NCBI RefSeq assembly: GCF_001949145.1
Contig: NW_019091356.1
Coordinates: 1,085,360-1,130,903, forward strand
Length of the DNA: 45,544 nucleotides
Source: Acanthaster planci
Taxonomy: Eukaryota; Echinodermata; Asteroidea; Valvatida; Acanthasteridae
Direction of reading: 5' to 3'
How positions within the stretch are numbered: position 1 is the first letter of the stretch; every line of letters begins with the position of its first letter. Positions 15,193 to 39,699 of the stretch are shown piece by piece. The notes under the pieces are model-generated. The model did not search any database, had not been told where the DNA came from, and was given only the letters and a program-made list of their open reading frames with translations. The position numbers and the translations under genes were made by a program.

Positions 15193-16269
15193 GATTTTCC
15201 TCGGCAACCCGTGCACAACCTGTGTACTTGGCAAAAGCAACCCAGCAGTCGGCAGATGGTTGTCTCTGGAACTGGTCCATTACAGTAGGGCAGCCTGACG
15301 TTTAGCATGGTTAAAGTTTTGAGTCTGTCTCTCTCAGTATCAAGCCATACTCTGCACCCTGACTCATGCCGTTCAAGTCGGACCTTCACCATTCACAGAT
15401 GTCGAGTTCGCTTTACAAGTCACAAGAAATTTAGTCAACAGTTGATTAGATTTCAAATTTTCAACTTTAGCATTCCGTTCCTAGACATCAGTTTCCAGGG
15501 GGTGATTTTTTGGGGGGCTGTTTTAATTGCCAGCGCGCAATCAGGACCCATGTACATGTACACGACCTCTGGGCGTAAAAGTCGGCCAGAAATAGAAACG
15601 TCGCTAGCTTTCTGCATGCTGGTATTTATGGCAACCAGCCCGGTTGACCTAGCTACAAGATGTCTCAATCTGATTGGACGGCATGAGCCCACAATGTATC
15701 TTCAATACTGAAGAAAAGGGAACTACCATACACTGTACATGTATAATAAGCCGTAAGGGATCCCCTGGAAAAATATTGTTTGCCTCCGAATGCAGGCATT
15801 AACGTGCATACTTACTGATACTGTTATCATTGTGGCATAAAAGTGGATCCCCAGGACATGATGAATGTGCTGTTTCAATGAATCTGCACCAAGTAATTTT
15901 GAGAACTAAGGAGACATTAAGACATCTCAGCCAAATGTCGTTTTATTTTTGTTCACAGAGTCATACCTGTACATGTTGAGTTCTCTGGAACGGTGGTTTA
16001 CGAAGAATTTCATCTGGGATAAAGCTGCTTGAAGTTTCCATATCCAAATATTCTTGATTTTCTTGTTTTATTTATTCTGGACATGGAGTAAGGCTTCATT
16101 CAACAGTACCGGTATCAGCGGCATAATGGCATTGCACAATGAATGCATCAATGTCTGTTCACTACACATGAACATGTACTAGAGTACCTGTGCATGTGTG
16201 TGTTGTGTGTACAGGCACATGTACCTGATTGTACTGTATACATGTTGAAAATGTCATTGGTGTGTTCAG

Positions 16270-16392
16270 CGACCTGGGCTGACCCCATCTCTTGGAATTG
16301 GAGGTCTTGGTAGTGATAGGCTGCCATCAGTATCCATTACAAAGGAGTGTGACCCTCTAGATCAAATGCTGAAGAAGCAGATTAACATTTGA
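16270..16392 (+). other. Possible orphan terminal exon, 40 codons
   Basis: After GGTGTGTTCAG (possible acceptor) a frame reads RPGLTPSLGIGGLGSD, then LPSVSITKECDPLDQMLKKQ, and stops at TGA 16390-16392. The composition looks protein-like. No family is recognised, there is no visible partner exon, and the phase (0) does not match the candidate exon at 11987. It may be a fragment of a decayed element or chance. Confidence 0.2.
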
Positions 16393-16879
16393 CATGCTGG
16401 TGCTGTTATGGATTTTCATACACCTTACCATCGTGTACATGTACTATGTGCTTTCTAGGTGCTGTGTCCTGGGCCATCAAGCTAATCACAGGGAGCATAA
16501 ATTTTCTGATCACAAATGCATACAGTATAGGACACCAACGGAAGAAGAAGTCACTTAATGTGTGTTTATACCGATTGTTACCAGCACAGTTCCAACACTA
16601 AGCAATGTTGTATTCTGTGTAGTAGGCCCCTGTGATCGTCTGGATGTATCACTTAAACATGACCGTACTGGTACCTCTTGCTGCAACCATAGAGGAAGGA
16701 AATGTTGGAGGATTGAGGCCTGTTCGGGTCAAGCATTCTTCTCCAGTACAGCTGCTTAAATGATCAGCTTGATACGTAAGGCTGAACTCCATTCGTGTGA
16801 GTTGCAGCTTGTACACATCAACAGAAATAGGACACAATTTATATCAGTATTTTTCTCATACTTCAGGTTGTTTCACCAA

Positions 16880-16965
16880 ATTATTGCTATTATTATTATT
16901 ATTTATGGTTTATTATGTTTGTAGCAGACAGCCCAAGGGCTGACAGTGTACAATTACAAGATAAA
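16880..16965 (-). repeat. ATT microsatellite with possible LINE 3' tail
   Basis: A (TTA)n run at 16888-16904 is followed by GCAGACAGCCCAAGGGCTG. Read on the - strand, this is CAGCCCTTGGGCTGTCTGC followed by an A/T-rich simple repeat. That order resembles the 3' end of CR1-like LINEs. No reverse-transcriptase frame is seen next to it, so the assignment is weak. Confidence 0.35.
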
Positions 16966-17629
16966 ACTGAATTAAAAGAAAAGACTAATGAATATTATAT
17001 TAATGTTACTTGAACTATAGGCCTATACAGTAAAACTCAACACATACATGTATAAAAACTTTCACAGACACATAACATAAAATATGAATGTACAATCAAA
17101 CAACCAGCCAACAAGAATTTTAAAAACATTTAACATGAAAAAACAAAATATAAGATCACAAAGACATCTACATACAATGATACATGTTTGTAGAAAAAAT
17201 GTGGCAAAACAAGTTGAATGATTGCAAATAGGGGTACCAAACCACAGAACAAGGTCAATCCAATCTCCTATGCCATTAGTTTTATCTGAAAAGCATAGGC
17301 TGGTGTCAAGGTCCTAAACATGTAAAGTGCTTGTTTTCCAACTCACTTTTTACCAGCTTCAAGTACATGTACATGTATGGGCAAGACTGCTTTGTAAAAA
17401 GTAAAGTACGTATATTCGTTATGCACATGTGACTGTCAAAGACTTTTGATTTGTAACAAAGGTCAGCATGTGTCGCATCTGCTTTGATACCCCTCTGAAT
17501 CTCACAGTTAGCTTTGTGAAGTCAGCTCTTTGTACAGCCCAGTGGAACACCTGCGTGTGGTTGTGACGGAAAAAACTTGTTCTGCAAATAACTGAAAAAC
17601 TGAATCAAACCACAATAATAGCAGAAAAT

Positions 17630-17637
17630 GTCTAGAC
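17630..17637. promoter_or_regulatory. Smad-binding element palindrome GTCTAGAC
   Basis: Second perfect copy of the Smad-binding palindrome, in the interval upstream of Smad B. Confidence 0.3.
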
Positions 17638-17676
17638 TCTGACATAGTGTTATCAGCTAGCGTTGGGGAACTCAAT

Positions 17677-18446
17677 CACCACGTTTACACTTGATCCTAC
17701 AAAAAAGGATTGGATCGGAAAGAGCAATCAAGCGAGGGGAACAGATCCATGCTACGTTTACACTGGATCCTGATCCCGCTTGGCATCGATGAAGCTCTGC
17801 AACCTCAGGGCAAAGGTTATGGGAACAGTTCACTGATTATGCGCACTGGAGCAAAACCCATTTATACCCTGCTTTTTTGAGATGGGGATTGACCTTAGAA
17901 GTAAACATGTCAGATAAGCCAAATGAAACCTTAAACATTGAAAAATGGGAAAGTGGAAGGTTTTGGAGGAGCGATATGCAGCGGTAATGAAATAAAAGTC
18001 AGAAAGGCCACGCAGAAAGAGAATGGGAATGGGCAAGACCAGTTTACTACCAACTCACAGTACAAAGCACACAGGCTTAATTGGGAACCAGCGTAATGCT
18101 GGTTACGTACACGGCGTCTGGGCCAACAGCGTATGTATGGTATGTGTACAATGTCATGTACGTAAACATGACATGTAGGTCTTCACAGCGACACAAACAT
18201 GTTTTTTACGCGCGCTTCAAGACTTAGACCGGATGCAGTTACATCAACTTCCAGGATCTTATCCGGATCTGATCCGGCTTTGCGTTTACACTTGCAAATT
18301 GATCCCTCGCGCAGGATCTGAACTGGATCTGATCCTTCCCGAGAGGAGGATCAGATCTCGGGATCAGGATTGGATCCTGCATTGCGTTTACGCACGTTTT
18401 TGATCCGGATCTGATCTTCCTTGCCGAATCAAGTGTAAATGCAGTG
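17677..18446. mobile_element. Foldback-type element rich in GTTTACACTTGATCC and GGATC motifs
   Basis: The left edge, CACCACGTTTACACTTGATCC, is inverted at the right edge (GAATCAAGTGTAAATGCAGTG). Between them the motif GCGTTTACAC..GATCC recurs near 17755, 18275 and 18380, with many GGATCTGATCC-like palindromes (for example GATCCGGATCTGATC and GGATCAGATC). No open frame matches a transposase. It is best explained as a non-autonomous foldback or MITE-like element with sub-terminal repeats. The exact ends are uncertain. Confidence 0.65.
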
Positions 18447-19680
18447 ACTTTGTTAAAATCATGTTCAGGGCAAGTGGAGGCAAAATGCATGTACAGTAGA
18501 TGTACATGTACTTGTATTAGATTTCATGTCTGATGTCTGAATGCTGCTCTTTCTTTAAAAGAAATTATGAAGAGCTTCTTTCGATAAACCTCTCAACCAT
18601 CATTGAGTTGATCTCTGGCGTTAAGTCTCTGTCACATCGCACTTACCAAACTATACTCTCTGGTAAGACTTAAGCAGTCAGAAAGGTTAACCTCATTGAT
18701 TGGTGTACACACCTTCCTGTGATGTCGTCAGGGGAAAAACGTCAATGTTACATCGGTTTGTGAACAAAAAAATCCTGCATATTTTAAAAGTTGTTCTGGC
18801 CTAAATTTCCTCGTCTTTGATGACTAATTGTTGTGTAAGCATAAATCAAGAAGCAAGCAATCAATCGTTCATAAGTGTTTGCAGTGTGTTTATTCAGGGT
18901 TGACAATTTGAGGAGAAAACCTACGCATTAAACTTTGTCTTCCCTAGATGACATCGCAGCAGCAGTGCCCAGTTGTCCAAGAGAGTGTTGGATTTAACCA
19001 AGACGAACTCAAACATAGCACAGTGTTAAAGAAAAACTGTGTCTGAGAAAATTCTTTGCAGGTATACTTTAATGCAGGTTGTTTATATATGTAAGGCTAG
19101 GCTTCATCTACCCTTTGCCACATACACGTATTTGTCGGTCTAGCATGGCTGCACACAATGACAGAGCTCTTCATTCACTTTAGAATTTTAATTAAATGTG
19201 GGTGTGTGTCTCATACATTTGTGGGATTATATTTCCACTTGTTGTTCCATATCCCCGGATCTACTGATACTGTTGAGTATCTACTGTCTTGTCTTTCATG
19301 CAAAAACACTGTAAAGTTATTGTATGCAGTTTTCAATTAAAGAAACTTCATTCTTCTAAAACTATTATAAATTCATCATATTTGAATTTGGCATACTGTG
19401 AGAAGGAACATGTTTTGAACATGCAACTTTGTGAATTCATTGCATACATGGAGTTCATTTTTAAAAACGTCAGGTAAAATTGTGAAATTTCCCGTTCACA
19501 ACTGTGATTAGGACTACGGTGTGTGCATATTACGTCCTCTGCTTTAAGTCCGATCTCCTTTGTTGGCTTTGCTGTTTTTTTTTTGGGCAAGAAAACTGTT
19601 TGGGTTCCTTGAAGGAAATCTGCAAGGGTCACCAGACGAGAGGTGTCGGGCTATGCTGTTATGACTAACGGCACTTGACT

Positions 19681-19688
19681 GTCTAGAC
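19681..19688. promoter_or_regulatory. Smad-binding element palindrome GTCTAGAC
   Basis: Third perfect copy, 1.66 kb upstream of the Smad B linker exon. Confidence 0.3.
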
Positions 19689-21343
19689 AATAGGCATGAA
19701 TGAGGGCTAAGTCATCTGATCAGCAAGCCTTGACCTTATTTCATTGTCCTTCCCATGGAAAATTCACTTTTTTTCCCCCCGAGACACGGAAGCTAGACAA
19801 GCAGGTTTTTCAGACTTAACCTATAAGCGTACGCTCATGTACACTGTTGGACAGCGTACTGTATATATGCCCATATTTTGGATCAGCGCTTTTGCCTGTG
19901 TCATGTACACAACCTTTTAGGATGAAACTGTGAATGCGAGTCAAGTGACCACTTTCTTGGAGATCAGTAAATGTTGATTGATTCAGATGTTCACAAACGG
20001 TATGTTTTGGCAGCACCCATAATTAGGCTTAGTTGTACATGTATATTGTTGGGCAGGATTCAGAAGTTTTAAATGTGCATTTGACTGAGTGTGGGTGCAT
20101 GGGAAAACTGCATTCAAATATGATCAAGAGTTATGCGCGAGTATTACATTATCCAAGGAAAAAAAAACGAAGGTTTTCAATTATACTGGTTTGATATTTT
20201 GATGAACAAAATTTGTGATTGATCATGTGTGTGTTTGTGCCTGACCAGAGTTGTGCATTTTGCTAAAAGTTACCACAAAAATACTTGAGTGGGCATACGC
20301 ATAAACTCTATTTATTGGTCCTTACAACTTAGAAGTTAAGCTTTGTTGGCATCTCACAGATGTGATGTTGACTCATGTTGCAAACATGATCCATGCAAGA
20401 GTGTCCAAACCAGCTGCTGGTAACTTGACAAGGCCATATCAAACCCCCTTCTGCATACTTTGATACTCTTGTGTACTGGTAATCATGTTGATTGCAAAGT
20501 GGTATACGGGATGGTATGGGATCACAGTCCGGCCGCTTTGAAACTTGAGTGCAGGTGCATGGACAGGATGGTTGGGTTTGTTTGATGAGCAGGCCAGACC
20601 ATCAGAATTAATTTGCCATGAATGACCCGCATGTATCAGAAACAAAATGCAGCTGTAAACAAAACTTGGGTGGGCTACTTTATCAGGCTGCTTTTATGCA
20701 TGAAAATCTACTAGTCCTGCCACTTATGAGGGGCTTTACGTCATGCAAAAATGGAAGGTCTGTTTGAGCGTGGAGGCTTGTGTCCTTCCTCCATGGTTTG
20801 AGAGGTGCATTTGCGGAAGTTTGAATGGACATTAGATACAGAGACGTGTATGGTAGTGGCTCATTTTCCATGAATCTTTAGATTCTAGATGCAAGAACCC
20901 GGTTCAAGTTGGAAAACTACAAACCAGTCTGTCTTTCTTTCATCAGTGAGGGCATTCTTCAACTCAGGGCGGATAGTTCCGCAGCATCATGACTTCTGTC
21001 TCAATTTAACCATCACCTGTCTCAAACATTTTAACATGTAGGCACTGTAAATGGGTGACAGTTACATGTCTAGATTGGTCTGTGTTTTTGGTAATTTTGT
21101 TTGCCCACACACTGATGATGTGTATTCATAACACTGTATACTCAGTGTTTGTCCGAGAGCTTGCGATGAAAATCACAAGCTTTCTATGGTCTGTGTCATT
21201 TGAAAAATATGCATGCCAAGCTGTGACCAGGTGGGTTATCGTACCCTTTCCTTTGTCTTTCATTTCAGGCGTTACACGTTTGATGCTTTCTTTCAACTCC
21301 AATTTTTCTTTTTCTTTTCCCCCCTTCCCCGGTCACCTGACAG

Positions 21344-34380
<13,037 letters not shown>

Positions 34381-34870
34381 AATGACGGTAACACCTCCAT
34401 TAGTAATGTTGTCACAAGATCCAACACTTTTCAGGATATGCACATCTGACAAAGTCGTGGCACAGCTCGGGGTGCTGATTTTATGGAGAGGCATTCACTG
34501 TGACCGGTTCTAAAGTTTTTTTGGTGGTTTCAAATATCATTGACCTGAAAATTATTGACCTGAAACCACCACCAAAAAACAGAAATATCTACAATCAGCA
34601 ACCCTCTTTCTGAATCAAGGGACTACACTTTCAATCCTGAGAAGTCGGGACATCTTACCAATGGACCACACCGTCGTTGTGTTTTGTGTATCTGTGTATA
34701 GTTTTACGAAAAATGTACATAGAAACTCACTGATTAGTGATAGTGCGGGCCACACTAAAAGCCAACACCATTTTGATGTAAAAGTTTACAGTAGCCCAAA
34801 AAAAAAACAAACTGTGTTATAGTGTACAAAGTGCATGCTGAAATTAATAAAAGTCAAAACGGCTGTGGGG
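34381..34870 (+). other. Smad B 3' UTR
   Basis: From TAA to the first AATAAA at 34846-34851, which gives a UTR of roughly 490 bases. It contains an inverted pair, 34515-34532 against 34561-34580 (TTTGGTGGTTTCA and TGAAACCACCACCAAA), enclosing part of a direct repeat of ATTGACCTGAAA. Confidence 0.6.
34846..34851 (+). terminator. Candidate polyadenylation signal for Smad B
   Basis: Canonical AATAAA, 466 bases after the copy B stop codon, followed by GTGGGG and T-rich sequence. Confidence 0.55.
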
Positions 34871-37352
34871 AAACAAGTCATAAATCCTGCTTGGTCTTAT
34901 TTTTGTTTACATTTGAATGCAATCAAAAGTGTAAATACAAAATAGATTGAGAAAAAATAGAGAGCTATTTTGCTAAAACATTTTCCATTCATAAATAACT
35001 AATCTATGCTTTTGTGCAAAGTTAGATATCGGTGTATGATGTGCAACACTGTTGATTGGTTCTTTAATTATCAAGTTTGACCAGGGCATTTCGAGCTTTG
35101 CTGCTTGAAAATTAAACAGCTTTGAAACTTTTTTTCAGAATCTGCACTAATGGATGCAAACCAAAAGCTGTGCTAACATGTACGTTTTGTTCCACCAGCA
35201 CACAGATTTATTACAAAACATGTCTTGACAATTAGTTGTGGACTTCATCTTTATTTATCTGTGTTTTTTTAATTGCTGCTATGTAATATTAAATACCTTA
35301 AGTCCTATGGAACAAAGTTGTGATTTCTTCTCCAGAACGCTGTCTGATTCCTGAAAGCTAAATTTTCTGTCCAAAGTGTCAAGGCACTTTCTAATGTTCT
35401 ACTAATGCAACACAAACTTGGTAGAACTCACCCAGAAATGAATTGACTGATGTATTTTATCTTGCCCAAACTTGAAGGAGAGGGTCCATTCCATAGGTTT
35501 TTTCAATTAAAAAAATGTTCCTTTCAACATGTTTTACATGATGATTTGATTATATCATTATAGTTGCTTTTGTAACCTTTGATACCTGCTTTTTGGTAGT
35601 TGTTAATCTTGCCATTTATAATTCAATTTAATTGTATGAGGCCAACTTTACTACTTCCGTACTTGAACATGTAGATTTGGTTTTACACAGGATTTCTTCT
35701 GAGCAGAAGTAATTTAAAAAGGTAAATCAAAATGTAACTTTTGCAAGCTCTTAGGTGAGAAATGGTTGATCACTTGTTAATGTCATAAGCCTTGCAAGTT
35801 TAAAGCTGAAAGCTTGATTATAAATGTTTATGCGGCAACACGCTGTCCATATTTATCTGTTCAACCAGTCTTTTGTGTACATGGTGTTCTCAGTTGCAAG
35901 TTTGCCCACGAGTTTATTGCCCCATTGGTTTTTTGTTTTTAGGCTCCGTGCACAACTTGATATACTCAAGAGGGTACTCTACAGCCTAGCTACCAGTATG
36001 GAGGCAGGAACCAGTCTAACAGGGGCCATGTTTTCTTTTTTTCTTGACCCTCAACCAGAAACATGTTTATGGTGTCAAAGCAATAACCAGGAACAAGTTT
36101 TAGGTGGCGCACAAAACTGGTGTCATCTGACAGGGACAAAACACACATACTGTACAAGGAAGCATACTGTGTGTAATGTTGATGAATGTAAAGATTCTTA
36201 CCAGGGCTGCTTGCTCCTTTCTAGAAGGTCTTGAAGAAAATACGTCTTGGTTTTTACAGCACGTAACAACAAACGTTGGAGTGTAGAATTCACTTATATG
36301 AGAAACAGCAAAAAATTGTCCGCTTATTTTAGCCATTTTCAACCAGCGCTGAACCTGGTTACAACTTTCATTTCTCGTTAGGCTGGAGCAGTGATGTTTC
36401 ACAGGCATGGAACAGTGATGTCTCACGGGCATAAAACAGTTGTGACTGCCCTCAACTAATGACGGAAGCCTTATCATGCGCATGGTTCCAGTTACCAAGC
36501 CACTTCCCTGAGCATCCTCTAGCCTCATTTGTATGAGGACATTAGTTAATTCAGCAATTCACTCACCCATCACAAGCCAGAGAAATTCCTGTAGACGCAC
36601 TGCCGTTTTTTTTTTTAATGCCAAGGCAGGCCTTGTGCTTAAAGCCTGCATATCTCTGTCACCAACTTTGGATATATCCATGTATTCTTTCAATTTGTAT
36701 TCACTTAAACCAGGAGTCACACTTACCCCAACATGGCTGGCAATTTTTTTTTCAGTTGTATATTGTTAGATTTCTCCGTGGTGTTGCCAGCTAGATTTTC
36801 ATCAGGAATGCACGCACACAACATGTACATGTATGATGTCGGGTTTGGTTTAATGTACAGCCGTGCAGGCAAGTGCATAGAGTCAATTTGGCTACCCCGT
36901 AAAGTGCAGTCTGAGGAGGGAATATCATGGTACGCATGAAACATCCCATGATGCCTTGAGGCAAGGTACACAATTTTCAGCCTTTGTTAAATCACCAGAG
37001 AGGCAAGTTGGGCAGACTCTTTGGGGTTAGAAGGCTTCTCTACATAGCCTTACCACTGAATCTGTCGTCGTTACAGTGTGTCAAATATTTTCTTATTTTG
37101 TGTCACATGGCATTTTTCCCTTGTTTCTGAGGTTGATACAGGTTCCAAGTTGCTAATTGGTTCTTTGATGCCAAGTTGTCATTTCTAGCCATAATCAGTT
37201 ATGTTAACACTTTGTTTATAAACTTTTAATAATGTAAAAATTTTACTTGAAAGTAATGCTTGAACTGCCAAGGAGAGTCTTGAAGGAGGGCAGAAATAAA
37301 CCAGTGACTGAAAGTAATCAGTTAATTGCTGAAGAGCCCAAGAGGAATAATG

Positions 37353-37610
37353 GATATGGGTCATTTAGTAAATTTAGGGTCCAAAGCTGTGATATTTTTG
37401 GGTCCATTATACTCAACCTGTGGAAATTGACGTGGAAGTTTCATTAAGATTGACCTGAAGGTGCATTTACTTCTTTGGCAGGTATGTGTTTTGCTTTTTT
37501 TAATCACTCTTTAAATTTAAAGACCGAGTTCCAACCTTGCAAAGGTCTTTGTCAGATGTGAGAGGGATATGGAAAACTTTGGACTCCAAATTTAGAGAAT
37601 GACCCATATC
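37353..37610. mobile_element. Inverted-repeat element family 1, copy 3 (intact ends)
   Basis: 258 bp. The left end GATATGGGTCATTTAGTAAA, then TTTAGGGTCCAAAG, is the reverse complement of the right end with few mismatches over about 34 bases. The termini (GGGTCATT.., GGTCCAAAG) and the TCAGATGTGAGAGGGA segment relate it to the copies at 14.7 and 23.9 kb. It is the best-preserved pair of ends of the three. Confidence 0.75.
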
Positions 37611-39054
37611 AAGTTCTTCTATACTTCCAGTGCATTGCAGCTTCTGTATTTAAAAAGAGATGTCTACCTATATTTAAATTCTATCTGATTGTAATATCCA
37701 CCGTACCAAAAACACTACACGAAACATATTGATATTTTGGGAATTCTACAATGTTGATTTTTTTATTTAATGTGGTGTTTTTTTTCTGTGCAGAGTTTTG
37801 ATGTGGAAAATGTGTATGCTTTTAAAAATTTATTGAGCAGCGGGCTCCGTGCTTATGCCGTAGATTACTGTATGAAGGCTTTTCATTGGTCAGTGAGACA
37901 TGGCAGGCATTTGCACACGAATGGGCAGTCACAAAGTGGTTTGGACTTAGAGGATCATCGTCATGTGACCAGTTTTCAACAGAACGTGCACAAAATGAGG
38001 CATCTTAGTTGAGTATGGTTGCAGAGCACCGAGTCCATTGCTACACATGCCTTGGTTTCATAAAATGCGTGCTGAGAGTTTTTGAAAGGGAACAAAAGAA
38101 AGAAAAGCTACATGTCAGTGAACAAATTGATACTGTACAGATCATGCTGTGAGGAACCCGAGTTTTACCTCTGTTAGGAATCAGAACTTATAAATTTTGA
38201 AACGTTTTTGGAGAAACAGTCAAAAGTGATGATGAATCTACATGTACATGTACCTGTTATCAAACTAAATGTCCTTAAACTAAAACAGGGAATTTCACTT
38301 TTCAAAAACATACTGCACCATTCTAAACTCTGAGCATTTTTATTTTGTATTAGAAATAGGCAGCCAAACAGCTATCTTTTGTATTAACCTGTCAACACAC
38401 AAACTGCAGTTAATAAACTGCATGCATTTTACCTTTTGTGGTAATATGTATGCTTTTCAAAGTCAAGCTGTTGTTATAGTGGACATTTGTTTTTGTCAAA
38501 AAATGTGGAGTATATGGATGAAGTAAGCCTAGTTGAAGTATGGGCAAATTTGGTATCGCTACTCTGAGAACCTCCTGGCTGTTTCATACCAGTGATAGAG
38601 GCTTTGCGTGGTAGCCATCTTGCAGGGAAGTTCTTTTGTTCCAAAGGGAAACCTTTGTGCATTCCCTGAGGTACAAAAGCACTGGTCTGCAAAATGGCTG
38701 CCATGCAAACCTTCTATGTAGGTATCATTTTCAGATGGACGAACCTTACTGAAGAACTCATTGGTGATGACTGGCACTGTGGCAGGTGCCACGTTACATT
38801 TCCAATTTCTGTGCTTGATTTTGATCAAATCATTACCAAAAAATTTCTAAAATTACCCTCTCAAAAAAGCCAAATAAAAATTATCAACCCAATGATTTTT
38901 TAAATATTGATAGACTTCAAATGCAATAATAGGGGCCTACTTTCAAAATCTAACCAATCTCCCCCCCAAAAAAACATTCACCCTACCAGCTGTAAGAAGT
39001 TTTTGAAACTAAATTGACAAGACTGACATCCAGGAATTACTGCTTGTAAACAAA

Positions 39055-39252
39055 GTACTCAAAAGAATGGAACAAGAGATCAGAATTGTTTTGTCATGGT
39101 CTATATGGGCTACCGTTAGAACAAGATGCATTACAGTTGTGTGAAAATCATTCAGGTGTTGTCACATAACTTAAATGCCTCTTGTTCTAACGGTAGCCCA
39201 TATGGACCATGACAAAAACCTTCTGTTCTCTGGTTCCTTTCTTTTGAGTAGT
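39055..39252. repeat. Long inverted repeat, about 73-bp arms
   Basis: The inner arms 39089-39126 and 39180-39217 match over 38 bases with one mismatch (TTTTGTCATGGTCTATATGG, then GCTACCGTTAGAACAAGA). The outer parts, GTACTCAAAAGAATGGAACA against the complement of 39218-39252, match with several mismatches. The spacer is 53 bases. It is a MITE or foldback element close to the 3' end of the F-box gene. Confidence 0.85.
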
Positions 39253-39699
39253 GTATTTTAAGAAGTAGAGAACTGAAGGAACAAGCTAATTAACTTCTTT
39301 ATAATGAAATGGAAACTTTAATGGCAATGTACTTCACAGATAATGCAATTTAAATTAAAAGACCTTAAAAGTAAAACCTATGAAAGACCAACATAGCCCA
39401 AGTGAAAGGCTCTGTTCCGATATCAAAGGCCAACTATTTCATGCAAGTTAAAAACAAAAATAAAACTTTCATGGGGAGCTTAATAAATTACTTAGGTTTG
39501 AACATTCAAAATGAACTCTCGGTCCTTCAAGAACGAATTCTTCACTGCACACACATACACAAAATAATGTTCTCCAAACTCAAAGGATACTTAAGACAAT
39601 CTCTACAACCCAGACCACTGCAAATAAAATAATTCCAAAAAAGAAGGGAGAAATATTTGGTGTGCATTGGTGGGTCATCTGATTAGTCTGGTTGCCTCA

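Larger units (their letters stand above)
12036..21343 (+). other. Long repeat-bearing interval before Smad B linker exon
   Basis: If the candidate start exon is real, this is a 9.3-kb first intron. It holds an assembly gap, TACATGTA clusters, one copy of the 240-bp inverted-repeat element, the GATCC-rich element, an ATT microsatellite and two Smad-binding palindromes. No MH1-type coding sequence (for example the HVIYCRLWRWPDL signature of Smad2/3) was found on reading. Confidence 0.55.
34871..39699. other. Intergenic region between convergent Smad B and the F-box/WD40 gene
   Basis: AT-rich and non-coding. It holds element family 1 copy 3 (37353-37610) and the inverted repeat at 39055-39252. 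A 136-codon frame at 35824-36234 has no recognisable domain and is treated as chance. Confidence 0.65.

Noticed and set aside
15307-15711. 134-codon open frame on + strand
   Set aside because: Low-complexity Ser/hydrophobic composition and no homology recognised. Overlapping frames on the - strand are equally long.
18957-19046. ATG-bearing frame MTSQQQCPVV.. after CTTCCCTAG, considered as an alternative start exon
   Set aside because: It reaches a stop after 32 codons with no in-frame donor, and the peptide is not recognised.
35824-36234. 136-codon open frame, Cys-containing
   Set aside because: No recognised domain, no splice context, and composition like the surrounding AT-rich intergenic DNA. 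Several other frames of this size occur by chance here.
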